A DNA stretch of 64,000 nt from Shewanella hanedai (GTDB taxonomy: Bacteria > Pseudomonadota > Gammaproteobacteria > Enterobacterales > Shewanellaceae), in contig NZ_VKGK01000004.1 in the NCBI RefSeq assembly GCF_007197645.1, positions 124,001 to 188,000 on the forward strand. The letters run 5' to 3'. Shown here in pieces: positions 53,715 to 63,460 of this stretch. The notes under the pieces were generated by a model. That model ran no database searches. It was given only the letters and a program-made list of their open reading frames with translations, and was not told the DNA's origin. Both the position numbers and the translations under genes were made by a program. Position 1 is the first letter of the stretch. Each line of letters begins with the position of its first letter.

Positions 53715-55928
53715 TTACTCCATGTTCCAACGCAGTTCGATACCAAATGTGCGCTCTTGAGCTGGATGAGCAAAACCACCTAATACCCACTCAGCTAAGT
53801 ACTCTTCATTACCTAAGTTTTTGGCCCAAAGATTAACGCTCCAATCGCCTTCATCACGGTTGAACCCTAATCTTGCATTCACCAAGTTAATGGCATCACG
53901 GGGACTGCTATTAGATGGATCCCAATACTGCTTACCTCTTTGCTCCCAATCTAGCGTCAGGGTTGAGAGCCAACCGCTGAAGAGTTCAGCGTGAAGTTGA
54001 GTACCAAAGTTGATGGTATATTCAGGAACATAAGGTGCCTTATTTCCCACATCACCCGGATTTAAGCTGTAGGCTTTAATCTCACTTTGCGTCATGCCAA
54101 ACGAGCCAAACAGATCGATGTTTTCATGAACTGAGGTTTTGAAATCAAACTCACCACCAATCAGTGAAACCTCATCAATATTGGTCAACACCTGTGCCCC
54201 TAGAGAGCCGATAAACACAAAGTAATGTTGGTTATCGATACTGGTATTAAAAAGTGAGGCATTAAAACGAGTTGAAATATCCGGGTAGAGACCTTTTATG
54301 CCCACCTCAAAGTTGCTCGACTCTTCCGCTTTATAGAGATCGCTCACGCCCTCTAGTCCTGCGGTTGCCGCAAGTGCGCCTACACCACTTTGGTTAAAGC
54401 CGCCGCTTCTGAAGCCCTCTGAAAAATTGGCATAAAGATTTATATTGGGTAATCCGGTGTACACATAGGACACCTTAGGCTGGAACTTACTGAAGGTTTT
54501 TTCGCGCACTTGACCTGAATTAGCATCAAATTTCACTGGAGCACGGTTGGTTTGCTCTCGAGTATCAGAATCATAACGCCCTGACACACTCAACTCTTGA
54601 GTATCCGTTAAGTCATAATTAAATTGAGCAAATAACGCATAAGCTTGGTTATTGTTGTTGTCGGCTAAAAAGACCGTTGCAGGACTAATATCATCATTAA
54701 TAGGCGGTGTTTTCTCAACTCGAGGGATCCCTTTACCAAGATCTAAACCATTAAACGATGAGATAAAACGATCTGTCTGCAAGTAATAAAGACCCGCTAT
54801 CCAGCGAAAATCATTGTCATCATCGGAGGTAAACCTAAGCTCAGCACTCTGGGAACTGGTGTCTAAATATTGAGTTTGCACGCCGTCGAATACATTGGGC
54901 CCAAAAGGTGATGTGGCTGAGATATTACGACTATAGGGAAACTGATCACCCGATAGAAATTCAGTTAATTCATCGGCTGCGAGGATTAAACCTGCGGTCA
55001 CATCTGAGATATTCCAATCTAGCTTTAGCGATGCAGAGGTGATTTGGCGATCATTCTCACCAACGTTATTCGCTTCTATCTTTGAGCTAGTGTCATTCGC
55101 ATCATTAATGCCATGCAGAGGCTGGTAAATGTAGTTAACAGCGCCACCTTCTGTTTCTCCTCGTGCGATACGTAAATCAGCGGAGAAATCATCACTGGGC
55201 TCCCATATAAAGCGACCTCTGATGTTTTTATCACTTTGAAAATCGACTTTCTTGTTCAAATAAACATTATCAATCAAGCCATCAAAGTCTTTGTAAGAGG
55301 CGGTAATACGGTAATTTATCGTATCCGTCATTGGCCCACTTACCGCACCAGACAAGGCTTTTAATCCACCGTTACCAATATCTAACTCGGCGTAACCCGT
55401 TAACTCATCTGTAGGGGCTTTGGTGGTGATATTGATTGCCCCGCCAATCGCGTTGCGGCCATAAAGCGCCCCTTGTGGCCCTTTTAGGATCTCTATCTGC
55501 GCAATATCGTAAAGGTCTTGGTTAAATTGATTAGGGCTAATCTGCAATACCCCATCAACCGAAATCGCAACCGGTGACTCACCATTTCGAACTTGGGTTA
55601 ATCCCCTGATAGTGATAAAGCTAGTACCCGCATTTTGCGCCTCAACCATAGTCATGTTTGGCGTAAGCGAGATAAAGTCGGCTGCGCGCTCTATGCCTAA
55701 ATCTTCAATATCTTGCTCACCAAAGACGGTGATAGACATTGGCACTTCTTGTATATTCTCTTTACGTTGCCTAGAGGTAACCTCAATCACCTCCATGCTG
55801 TTTTCTTGCAAGTCGGTTTCTTTTACATCAGCTTCTTGGGACTCATTCTCTGCTGCTTGCAGTGAAAAGCTCACTAATGACGCTGTTAGTAGTGATGTTA
55901 CGGTCAGGACTTTTGAATATATGGTCAT
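53715..55928 (-). CDS. TonB-dependent outer-membrane receptor of the hyu locus
   Basis: The 737-aa receptor has a signal peptide (LLTASLVSFSLQAAE), the TonB box MEVIEVTSRQRKENIQEVP, a plug domain (about 55-170, with ADFISLTPNM, SFITIRGLTQVRNGESPVAISVDGVL and LKGPQGALYGRNAIGGAINITTKAP) and a barrel ending in ERTFGIELRWNME, which lacks the usual terminal Phe. This QRKENIQEVP subgroup is typical of receptors for non-siderophore carbon sources in Shewanella and Sphingomonas. No Fur box precedes it. It leads the GAF-hyuA-hyuB-racemase operon, so it likely imports that pathway's substrate. Confidence 0.9.
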   Translation of the reverse strand: MTIYSKVLTVTSLLTASLVSFSLQAAENESQEADVKETDLQENSMEVIEVTSRQRKENIQEVPMSITVFGEQDIEDLGIERAADFISLTPNMTMVEAQNAGTSFITIRGLTQVRNGESPVAISVDGVLQISPNQFNQDLYDIAQIEILKGPQGALYGRNAIGGAINITTKAPTDELTGYAELDIGNGGLKALSGAVSGPMTDTINYRITASYKDFDGLIDNVYLNKKVDFQSDKNIRGRFIWEPSDDFSADLRIARGETEGGAVNYIYQPLHGINDANDTSSKIEANNVGENDRQITSASLKLDWNISDVTAGLILAADELTEFLSGDQFPYSRNISATSPFGPNVFDGVQTQYLDTSSQSAELRFTSDDDNDFRWIAGLYYLQTDRFISSFNGLDLGKGIPRVEKTPPINDDISPATVFLADNNNNQAYALFAQFNYDLTDTQELSVSGRYDSDTREQTNRAPVKFDANSGQVREKTFSKFQPKVSYVYTGLPNINLYANFSEGFRSGGFNQSGVGALAATAGLEGVSDLYKAEESSNFEVGIKGLYPDISTRFNASLFNTSIDNQHYFVFIGSLGAQVLTNIDEVSLIGGEFDFKTSVHENIDLFGSFGMTQSEIKAYSLNPGDVGNKAPYVPEYTINFGTQLHAELFSGWLSTLTLDWEQRGKQYWDPSNSSPRDAINLVNARLGFNRDEGDWSVNLWAKNLGNEEYLAEWVLGGFAHPAQERTFGIELRWNME

Positions 55929-56040
55929 CTCTCCCCCTTATCGATCTGCTTTGTTCACGTTCAAATGTGACTAAAGTGTTGCAATCCGCTAAGGTTTGTT
56001 CAATAAAGAGAAAGGGTAGCCAGTCAGACATTCTGATAAA

Positions 56041-56060
56041 AACTACCCTATCGGGTAGTT
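56041..56060. promoter_or_regulatory. Perfect palindrome between the receptor and the MalT-like regulator
   Basis: AACTACCC-TATC-GGGTAGTT is a perfect inverted repeat (8-bp arms, 4-nt centre). GGGTAG occurs nearby as well (about 56014) and GGGTAA at about 56067. Repeated GGGTA motifs resemble sites of MalT-type regulators. It could be the operator of the divergent hyu operon. Confidence 0.5.
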
Positions 56061-56136
56061 ATGAGTGGGTAAGTGTGTTTCGACGGGTTTTTAGTATTTA
56101 ATAGAATAGATAATAATAAGAAAAGGGAACAAAGGT

Positions 56137-58827
56137 TTGCCAAAAAGACCAACACCTAGCTTTCTGATACAGAAGTTTAAACCGCCTCAACAACAGATAA
56201 AACTGTCGATGAGAACCGCTTTGCTTGAGCAATTTACTCAAGCAAGCACCAAGGCTTTAATCACTGCTGTCAGTCCTGCTGGTTACGGTAAATCAACCCT
56301 GCTCTCGCAATATTTTGAGATTCTAACAAAGCAAGATAATGCCCAAGTTATCTGGATTGCCATTGATCCTTCAGATAATGAACCCAACCGTTTTTTTAAT
56401 ATCTTTTGCCATGCATTGGTTCATCATAATATCGCCGATAAACAATTGATTAATCGGGCAAGCAGCATCTCAGCCAACACAGATTATGAATCCTTTTTTA
56501 TCGACGTTATGGCCATCTTGCATGAGATTAATCAGCCTGTTTATCTGTTTATTGATGACTTCCATTTTCTATCAGACAAAGTAATTTTGCATTTTTTCAA
56601 TCAAATTTTGCAGTACGGCCCCCAGCAACTACAACTGATTATTGCCAGCCGAATACAACCAAGATTAGAGATAGGCAATCTACTCGCCAGTGGGCAGATG
56701 TTAATGCTGCAACCAGAGCATTTTAAGCTCAGTATTGATGAAGCGATTCAGCTCTATGGAGAGCTGTTCAGCCAAAGTGAAATAATGGCATTTCATCAAA
56801 AAACTGAGGGCTGGGTAGTCGCGATGCAGTTGATCGCCATTTTTCATCAGCAACACCCAGAAATTGCGCTCACCAGTCTGCTCACGCAATCCATCGATAT
56901 TCTCGATCTCTATATGTCTGAGCAGATCTACCATAAGCTAGAGCCTGAAGTTCAGCGCTTTTTATTGCACACCTCACTCTTAGACAGATTTGATCCATTA
57001 ATTGCCAATGATGTGTGTGAGATTGAAAACTCAGCTCATTTAATGTCGCAAATCATCCCCTTTAGCTCTTTGGTGATCCCCATTGATAGCCAGCAAGGTT
57101 TCTTTCGTTATCACCATCTGTTTGCTGACTTTCTAAAAAAACGGCTACTGCTGGAGGTGGGAGAGCAAACCTGTCGAGACTTAAGGTGTAAAGCCGCCAA
57201 ATACTACGCCAACAATGACTACTTTGAAGAAGCCGTTAACCAGTATATTCGTGCAAATCACATTGAATTAGCCGTCGCACAAATAGCGTCAGCTGGAGGC
57301 TGGGAGTTGATATTAACCCACGGTATTGGTTATGTAGAATCACTCTTAAGCCAATTTAATCGTGAGCAGATAACAAACTCCCCGACCTTAGGGCTAATAC
57401 AGTGTTATTTATACTTAAAGCTGGGTGAAGTAAATCAAGCCTCTATCGCCTACGAGCTCGCTTTTACCCTATTCAACGAATACCAATTACAGAACAAACC
57501 CAGCTCAAGTCATTCTCGTGATTTTACCATTATTAAAATGCTGATTGACCTGTATTTAGACCGAGGCACCAACAGTGAACTCGTTGAATCGTTAACCGAG
57601 TTACTCAAGTCCCTTAAAGATAATGACCATTTGGGTCGAGGCATAGTACTCGCAGGGCTCGGGCTTATCCATAACCAGTTGGGGATGTTTGATGATGCTG
57701 AGTCTGCTGCATTGGCCAGCCATCAGCAGATGCAACTGGCCAATTGCTGGGTAGGCATTAACTACAATATTTTTCATCAAGGGCAAAGTTTGGCTTATCG
57801 AGGTCAACTGAATGAAGCCCTGAGTTTATTTAAACAAGCCAGCCAAATGGCCAAAGAACACCTTGGTTTAGATAGCGGGTTACAATCCATGGCGAGCTGC
57901 CTTAAAGCCGATATCCATTACCAGGTTTACCAGATAGACAAAGCACAAGAGTTGCTCGCAAGCGGCATTAAAGTACTCGAAAGTAAAGACTGCTGGCATG
58001 ACATTTATGCGGTGAGTTTTAGGTTGGCCATCAATCTTGCGATCGCCCACGATGATCACAACGAATGCCAGCGGTATCTTCAAAGAGGCTACCAAGTGGC
58101 TCAGTCGAGACACTTGGTGAGACTGGAAAAACTGCTCGATGTACTGCGTTTAAAGGTCACCGATAAATTTTGTAACCTCGATACCTTTAACCAATTAAAC
58201 AGCCAAATCATTCGAGAGCCTTACTGGCAAGATCCACAGCCTATGTGGTTTGTAATCAGTGAATATTATTACGTCATCGCCAAGCACTATTTATCACGCA
58301 ACATGAGTAATCAAGCACTCTCCTACAGTAAAAAACTCAATGAGATTGCTCAAAAAAATAAACAAAAAATAGATCAGGTCAAAGCCCTTGGGATTCACTG
58401 CTTAGTCCAAAGTGCCACAGGAGATGAAAAAAAAGCACTCAGCTTAGTGACAGAAATGCTCAACTTAGCCGCCGATATAGGCTGTAAACAGGTCTTCTTT
58501 GAACTGCCTCACCAAATAGAGGCACTACTGCTTAAGCTCAATCTGAATATCGATGAGAGTGACATCAATCAGATGAGTAAAACTTTGCTCATTTGGTTGA
58601 TATCAGAACTCAAAAAATCCCATAACACCCAGAAAACCCCTTGGGATCTCTCATCACGGGAGCAACAGATCTGCCCCTTACTCTCTAAAGGGTTTACCAA
58701 CAAACAGATCAGTCTCGCTATGGGAATTTCAGAAAACACGGTGAAGTTTCACCTTAAAAATCTGTTTCAGAAACTCGGTGTCATCAACCGACAGCAAGCA
58801 GTGCTTACTTTGGCGAATCTTGAATAA
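56137..58827 (+). CDS. MalT-like LuxR-family STAND regulator
   Basis: The 896-aa regulator starts at a TTG. The NTPase domain (about 1-300) has Walker A VSPAGYGKST (45-54) and Walker B VYLFIDDFHFL (134-144). A helical and TPR-like sensor region (about 350-810) follows, and the LuxR HTH (WDLSSREQQICPLLSKGFTNKQISLAMGIS, about 838-870) is at the C-terminus. The MalT-type STAND protein activates transcription when ligand and ATP are bound. It is divergent from the TonB receptor-hyu operon and is the likely activator of it. Confidence 0.88.
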   Translation: MPKRPTPSFLIQKFKPPQQQIKLSMRTALLEQFTQASTKALITAVSPAGYGKSTLLSQYFEILTKQDNAQVIWIAIDPSDNEPNRFFNIFCHALVHHNIADKQLINRASSISANTDYESFFIDVMAILHEINQPVYLFIDDFHFLSDKVILHFFNQILQYGPQQLQLIIASRIQPRLEIGNLLASGQMLMLQPEHFKLSIDEAIQLYGELFSQSEIMAFHQKTEGWVVAMQLIAIFHQQHPEIALTSLLTQSIDILDLYMSEQIYHKLEPEVQRFLLHTSLLDRFDPLIANDVCEIENSAHLMSQIIPFSSLVIPIDSQQGFFRYHHLFADFLKKRLLLEVGEQTCRDLRCKAAKYYANNDYFEEAVNQYIRANHIELAVAQIASAGGWELILTHGIGYVESLLSQFNREQITNSPTLGLIQCYLYLKLGEVNQASIAYELAFTLFNEYQLQNKPSSSHSRDFTIIKMLIDLYLDRGTNSELVESLTELLKSLKDNDHLGRGIVLAGLGLIHNQLGMFDDAESAALASHQQMQLANCWVGINYNIFHQGQSLAYRGQLNEALSLFKQASQMAKEHLGLDSGLQSMASCLKADIHYQVYQIDKAQELLASGIKVLESKDCWHDIYAVSFRLAINLAIAHDDHNECQRYLQRGYQVAQSRHLVRLEKLLDVLRLKVTDKFCNLDTFNQLNSQIIREPYWQDPQPMWFVISEYYYVIAKHYLSRNMSNQALSYSKKLNEIAQKNKQKIDQVKALGIHCLVQSATGDEKKALSLVTEMLNLAADIGCKQVFFELPHQIEALLLKLNLNIDESDINQMSKTLLIWLISELKKSHNTQKTPWDLSSREQQICPLLSKGFTNKQISLAMGISENTVKFHLKNLFQKLGVINRQQAVLTLANLE

Positions 58828-58929
58828 ACTTCCAATTTTCATTTAATTGTAGGGAAATATGTCTACCTCTAGAGCTACAACACAAGTTGCTGATATAGTC
58901 AGTCACATAATAAAAAATGGATATCGATT

Positions 58930-59712
58930 ATGCCTGAGCCAGTAAACTCTGTAACAGCGCAACCGGAAATGGAACTAAAGCCAGAAAATATCACTCATAA
59001 ACCACTCCCAGAGCGTGATTGGCAAGGCTTCGACCAAATACCATTGACCCCGATTGAGAGCCGCTATGTCACCCAGATTTTAATCGAAACTGGCGCAGTG
59101 GCCCTATTCTTTATCACTGCCATGTCGAGTTTTCTGTTCATCGGTGCTGAAATCCCACTGCTTATCATGGCTGTTATCATTCCGGGCATGTTTTTTATCG
59201 CCACTTTTATTATCTGGATCAGAGTCAGCCACGCAAAATCCATTGCCTATGGTGTTTGCGATCATGAGCTCTTGCTGCAAAAAGGGATCGTCTGGTTCAA
59301 GCGTGTCTCACTCCCCTACACACGCTTACAACACATCAGTCTTTCTCAAGGTCCACTAGAGCGAAAGTTTGGCCTTAAAACCCTAAAATGCTTTAGCGCT
59401 GGTAGTGGCAGCGCCGAGATTGAACTCCCCGGCTTAGAAAGTAAAACCGCTGAGAAACTGAGACAACACCTGCTGAGCATGGCGGGGAAAGCGTCACAAA
59501 GCGGCGAATCTTTATCAATTGAAGCGAATCAAAACAGCGAACAAGAATTTAGTGAGGCATATCAAAGCGAGAGTGTTAATGCGGCTGAAATCCCCTCTGT
59601 AGAGCAACATCAACAACAAAAATCTGACGACTCCCAACTTGAGAACCAAACAGACACCGACAATAAGATTGCAAGTAACACAGAAAAGTCCGCTGATAAT
59701 GACAAGCACTAA
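58930..59712 (+). CDS. YdbS-like PH-domain membrane protein
   Basis: The 260-aa protein has two membrane helices (about 52-70 and 76-97) followed by a bacterial PH domain (bPH2, about 100-185) with LLLQKGIVWFKRVSLPYTRLQHISLSQGPLERKFGL. The C-terminal 70 residues are Ser/Gln/Asp-rich and disordered. It forms a pair with the next gene, overlapping by 14 nt, as YdbS-YdbT proteins do in many bacteria. Function unknown; in Bacillus related proteins affect envelope stress. Confidence 0.85.
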   Translation: MPEPVNSVTAQPEMELKPENITHKPLPERDWQGFDQIPLTPIESRYVTQILIETGAVALFFITAMSSFLFIGAEIPLLIMAVIIPGMFFIATFIIWIRVSHAKSIAYGVCDHELLLQKGIVWFKRVSLPYTRLQHISLSQGPLERKFGLKTLKCFSAGSGSAEIELPGLESKTAEKLRQHLLSMAGKASQSGESLSIEANQNSEQEFSEAYQSESVNAAEIPSVEQHQQQKSDDSQLENQTDTDNKIASNTEKSADNDKH

Positions 59713-61243
59713 CTCACAAGCTTCAACCGTAAAATGGTCAGGCCTATCTCCATGGTCAATTGTCAGCTATATCTTCAATACGATTCGGCAAGTATTAAGT
59801 AATGGCTATGCCATTATTCCGTTTGTGTATACTGGCTGGCAAAAGGGCTTTGACTCGCCATGGTTTATCGTAGGCGCAGCGGCCGTAGTGACAGTCGTCA
59901 TCACATACGCCATCGTGCAATGGGCCATGTTTCGTTATCGTTTATTTGATGACAAGCTCGGGGTTCGACACGGATTAATTTTCAAGAAAGCCAATGAGAT
60001 CCCCTTAAGTAAAATACAAAACGTGCGACTTGAGCAGCCCCTCTACTTCAGACCTATGGGGCTCTACAGCTTAGTGGTCGAAACCGCAGGATCGAAAGAA
60101 GATGAAGCTGTACTGGCAGCGGTAAGCTATCAAAGAGCCATGGAGATAAAGCAACATCTGGTTTCCGACATTCTGCCTAGCGTCGGCTTAACGGCATCAC
60201 ACTCAACAAAATCTAGCTCACCGTCAATCGCAAACGACAGCCTTGAACCTCAGGAAAAAACCTTAGTCGACAAGGGAGTTAAAGACCTGCTTCTTTTCGG
60301 TTTATATCAAAACAACCTATTTTGGTTTTCCATTATCGCGGGCCCTATTTTAAGCCAATTTGATTGGAGTGATGTCGTTCAAACTCAAGTTGCCAAAAAT
60401 GCACTGGATTGGTATTACTTAGCCATTGACAACAACTTGCTCAATCAAATCCTGTTAATTACCACTCTTGTTATCGGTTTTTACCTGCTTCTGTCTTTGA
60501 TATCCATGGCCGCATCGGTACTTAAATATTATCCTTATCGCTTAAGTCTAAGTGGTAAAACCCTGCATAGAACTGGCGGTATCATCGCCAAACAAAATGA
60601 TGCACTGGCACTGCGCAGAGTTCAGGTCGTTCGTTTTTCTCAACCGATAGTAGCTCGACTGTTAAAGCTCTGGACTCTTAGCTTTAAACAAGTCAAAGGA
60701 ACTGAGGTCGAACAAAAAGCGAAAAAGCATATGTTGATCCCCAGCATGAATAGGCAAGAAATTACTGACTTAATGCCAGCGATTAACGGTGCCGGGAGCA
60801 TCAATAAAGTACTGCCCACTAACTATAATCCAATACACATAGGTTGGTTTTGGCGCCGAGCTCTGCTCCCACTTATTATCCCTGCTGTGAATACAATTGG
60901 TATGGGGCTCAACCCCATGACAGAAATGTTGTGGGTCGCAGGATTTTCCTTCACTGCCGGCCTGTACTTAAGATATCGTCAATGGGGTTACCTATATAAC
61001 GACGATACTTGCTGGATACACACTGGGGTATTAGGCCAGTCTTGGCACCTAATCTCCCTTATAAAGGTGCAACATGTGGCAATCACCCAAACAAAAGGTC
61101 AGCGCAAGCGTGGCGTTGCCAATCTCGAGCTGGGTCTAGCCAGTGGTACCCAAACCATCCCCTATATGCCAGTTGAAGATGCTCGAGTTATCGCCGAACG
61201 AGCCCTTGCTATCACAGTAAATAATCCTAATAACTGGATATAA
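59699..61243 (+). CDS. YdbT-like PH-domain membrane protein
   Basis: The 514-aa protein contains three bPH2 segments separated by membrane helices. One follows FRYRLFDDKLGVRHGLIFKKANEIPLSKIQNVRLEQPLYFRPMGL; a second holds YYPYRLSLSGKTLHRTGGIIAKQNDALALRRVQVV; a third holds WGYLYNDDTCWIHTGVLGQSWHLISLIKVQHV. The frame opens at 59639, but the ATG at 59699 (MTSTNSQAST) avoids a long overlap with the gene before. It is the partner of the YdbS-like protein. Confidence 0.85.
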   Translation: MTSTNSQASTVKWSGLSPWSIVSYIFNTIRQVLSNGYAIIPFVYTGWQKGFDSPWFIVGAAAVVTVVITYAIVQWAMFRYRLFDDKLGVRHGLIFKKANEIPLSKIQNVRLEQPLYFRPMGLYSLVVETAGSKEDEAVLAAVSYQRAMEIKQHLVSDILPSVGLTASHSTKSSSPSIANDSLEPQEKTLVDKGVKDLLLFGLYQNNLFWFSIIAGPILSQFDWSDVVQTQVAKNALDWYYLAIDNNLLNQILLITTLVIGFYLLLSLISMAASVLKYYPYRLSLSGKTLHRTGGIIAKQNDALALRRVQVVRFSQPIVARLLKLWTLSFKQVKGTEVEQKAKKHMLIPSMNRQEITDLMPAINGAGSINKVLPTNYNPIHIGWFWRRALLPLIIPAVNTIGMGLNPMTEMLWVAGFSFTAGLYLRYRQWGYLYNDDTCWIHTGVLGQSWHLISLIKVQHVAITQTKGQRKRGVANLELGLASGTQTIPYMPVEDARVIAERALAITVNNPNNWI

Positions 61244-61312
61244 ATGGCTATTACTTATCAGGGTAAGTGCCAAGTCCAACAGCCTGAAGATATGAAATAA
61301 AGGAGAGTACTC

Positions 61313-61885
61313 TTGAATTCCAATAAGCAATTACCAACACAGCTTATAACACCCGAAACCATCATCAATTTTTGGTTTGAAGAGATAAACCCTAAATGTC
61401 ATTGGGTTAAAGACCATGACTTTGATGAGCAACTTCGCACCAGTTTCGGTCCACTACTTGAGCAAGCCAAAGCTGGCGAACTCTATCACTGGCGTGCGAC
61501 ACCACAGGGGCGATTGGCCGAGATAATTGTATTAGATCAGTTCTCCCGTAACATCTACCGCGATACCCCCCAAGCTTTCGAAGCGGATCCTATGGCATTA
61601 GTCTTAGCCCAAGAAGCGGTCGCATTTAAGGTAGATCAGGAGATTAACGCCACATACGTCCCCTTTCTGTTTATGCCCTATATGCACAGTGAATCGGCCA
61701 AGATACATGAAATCGCAATGGTGCTATTTAAACGTGAAGCTGCACAGGTGAGTTTAAGTTTTGAAGAGAGACATAAAGCGATCATCGACCGCTTTGGCCG
61801 TTACCCCCATAGAAATCAGATCTTAGGGCGCTCCTCCACAGCTGATGAGTTAGAGTTTCTGTCTCAACCAGGATCTTCATTCTAG
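61313..61885 (+). CDS. DUF924 family protein
   Basis: The 190-aa protein starts at a TTG with a strong AGGAGAG ribosome site 5 nt upstream. It has the family's N-terminal FWFEE, then HWRATPQGRLAEIIVLDQFSRNIYRDTP, FLFMPYMHSES and RYPHRNQILGRSSTADELEFL at the end. DUF924 proteins are helical and often compared to TPR folds; function unknown. Single gene after the PH pair. Confidence 0.92.
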   Translation: MNSNKQLPTQLITPETIINFWFEEINPKCHWVKDHDFDEQLRTSFGPLLEQAKAGELYHWRATPQGRLAEIIVLDQFSRNIYRDTPQAFEADPMALVLAQEAVAFKVDQEINATYVPFLFMPYMHSESAKIHEIAMVLFKREAAQVSLSFEERHKAIIDRFGRYPHRNQILGRSSTADELEFLSQPGSSF

Positions 61886-62214
61886 ACATCAAAGATAACC
61901 TTGCGGATAGCGAATGTTGAATGTCTAAATCGGAGTTAAACCTAATTAACGCTGGCCACACTAGTTAACCAGCGTCCAGTTTCCTAAAATGCGTTAATTC
62001 AAGTGATAAGATCTTTGTGTATAATTCCCGTCTTAAAAGTAACCGATTGATTTTAAATTTAAAAAATATTATGCATGATAAAAGACATAAATTAATTTAA
62101 GTCATCAACATTATTTACATTAAATTCACATTACATACCAGCAACCATTCTGTTACATTTATCTTGTTCGCATCGTCCCTTAACAGGCTAAAAACAAAAA
62201 TAAGAACAACGATC
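61886..62214. other. AT-rich gap before the M48 protease gene
   Basis: The 329-nt gap holds a possible hairpin ACGCTGG (61949-61955) / CCAGCGT (61969-61975), which may end the DUF924 transcript, and then increasingly AT-rich DNA with no gene. Confidence 0.45.
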
Positions 62215-63447
62215 ATGAATGGAAAAAAACTAGCGCTATTAAGCGGATTGCTATTAACAACGGCTTGTACGTCCACAACTAAAACTAAAGATGTATTACC
62301 TTTAACAACGAATTCGCCGGTTTTACAATCGCCTGAAGAGGAAAAGCTGCTGAGAAAGTCACAGCGGGCGCATGATGAACTTGTCGAAAAAGGATTAATA
62401 GTTCGAAATGTCGCAGCTAATAATTATGTAGCAAGTATTGCTTCAACATTGGCACCTGCCTTTAACCATCCCAAAATAAAGCTCAATTATTACATCTTAA
62501 AAGATGCCTCCGTTAATGCCAGCGCATTGCCCAATGGTAATATTTATCTCAATGTAGGACTTATTACTAAACTCGCGTCTGAAGAACAACTCGCTTTTGT
62601 TATCGCCCATGAAATCGCCCACGTTGTTAAACGTCATGGCCTTTTAAAAACCATCTCAAGTAAAAATACCATTGCTTCTTCGCATGTTGTAAACATGTTT
62701 TTGATGGGCACTAATATTATTTATTTTGCAACCTTGAATGATTTAGCTTCATTTAGTCGTGAAACCGAAGACGAAGCTGATTACGAAGCGATGAAAATTA
62801 TTGCACAAACAAACATAAACCTAAATGAAGGGGCGGAAGCCATTAGGCGGTTAAAACAGGTCAAACATGCTAAAGAAAGCTCTTCCATATGGGGCTCTCA
62901 TGACAGCATTGAAGATAGAATTGATACTTACTATCAAAGGGTTGAACAGCATCAATGGAATCTATCGACGTCAGAACCAGCAATTGAAAACTATCAAATA
63001 TTTCGAGCTGAATTGGCAAAGCAAGTCATTGATATAAGAATAAGAAACAAACAATTTGAATTGGCAGAAGATGTTATTTCTCAGGAACTAGAATTAGCCC
63101 CCAAAAATGCAATGTTGTATTTTTATTTAGGGGAAGTAAATCGCTTAAAAGTACAAGAATTTGAAGCCGCTGCGAAAGAGTACTCTTGGTTATATGATCA
63201 AAAAAATGATGAGCAACTAAAGGCTTTGCTTCGAGAGAATCATATTGCTTATCTCGACAGTGCCAAACAGAGCTACGAAAAAGCTATCGCTATAGATGAA
63301 ACATTTACCCTAAGCTATCGTGGCTTAGGAATGTTGGCGCTTGCTGAAAATGAAAAAGAAAAAGCAAAATATTTATTTAACAAGTATTTAAAAACAGATG
63401 GCATTCGAGACCGTCGATATATTGAATCACTAAGAGATAGTATCTAA
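62215..63447 (+). CDS. M48-family metalloprotease lipoprotein with TPR tail
   Basis: The 410-aa product starts at the ATG at 62215 (MNGKKLALLSGLLLTTAC); the frame opens earlier at 62164. A lipobox puts the lipidated Cys at residue 18. The protease domain has the zinc site FVIAHEIAHVVKRHG (HEIAH 132-136) and a downstream Glu ligand in ETEDEADYEAMKI. The C-terminal third looks TPR-like (AEDVISQELELAPKNAMLYFYLGEVNRL). It resembles BepA/YfgC and LoiP-like outer-membrane proteases. It is AT-rich compared with its neighbours. Confidence 0.88.
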   Translation: MNGKKLALLSGLLLTTACTSTTKTKDVLPLTTNSPVLQSPEEEKLLRKSQRAHDELVEKGLIVRNVAANNYVASIASTLAPAFNHPKIKLNYYILKDASVNASALPNGNIYLNVGLITKLASEEQLAFVIAHEIAHVVKRHGLLKTISSKNTIASSHVVNMFLMGTNIIYFATLNDLASFSRETEDEADYEAMKIIAQTNINLNEGAEAIRRLKQVKHAKESSSIWGSHDSIEDRIDTYYQRVEQHQWNLSTSEPAIENYQIFRAELAKQVIDIRIRNKQFELAEDVISQELELAPKNAMLYFYLGEVNRLKVQEFEAAAKEYSWLYDQKNDEQLKALLRENHIAYLDSAKQSYEKAIAIDETFTLSYRGLGMLALAENEKEKAKYLFNKYLKTDGIRDRRYIESLRDSI

Positions 63448-63460
63448 AGGGAGTTTAAAA

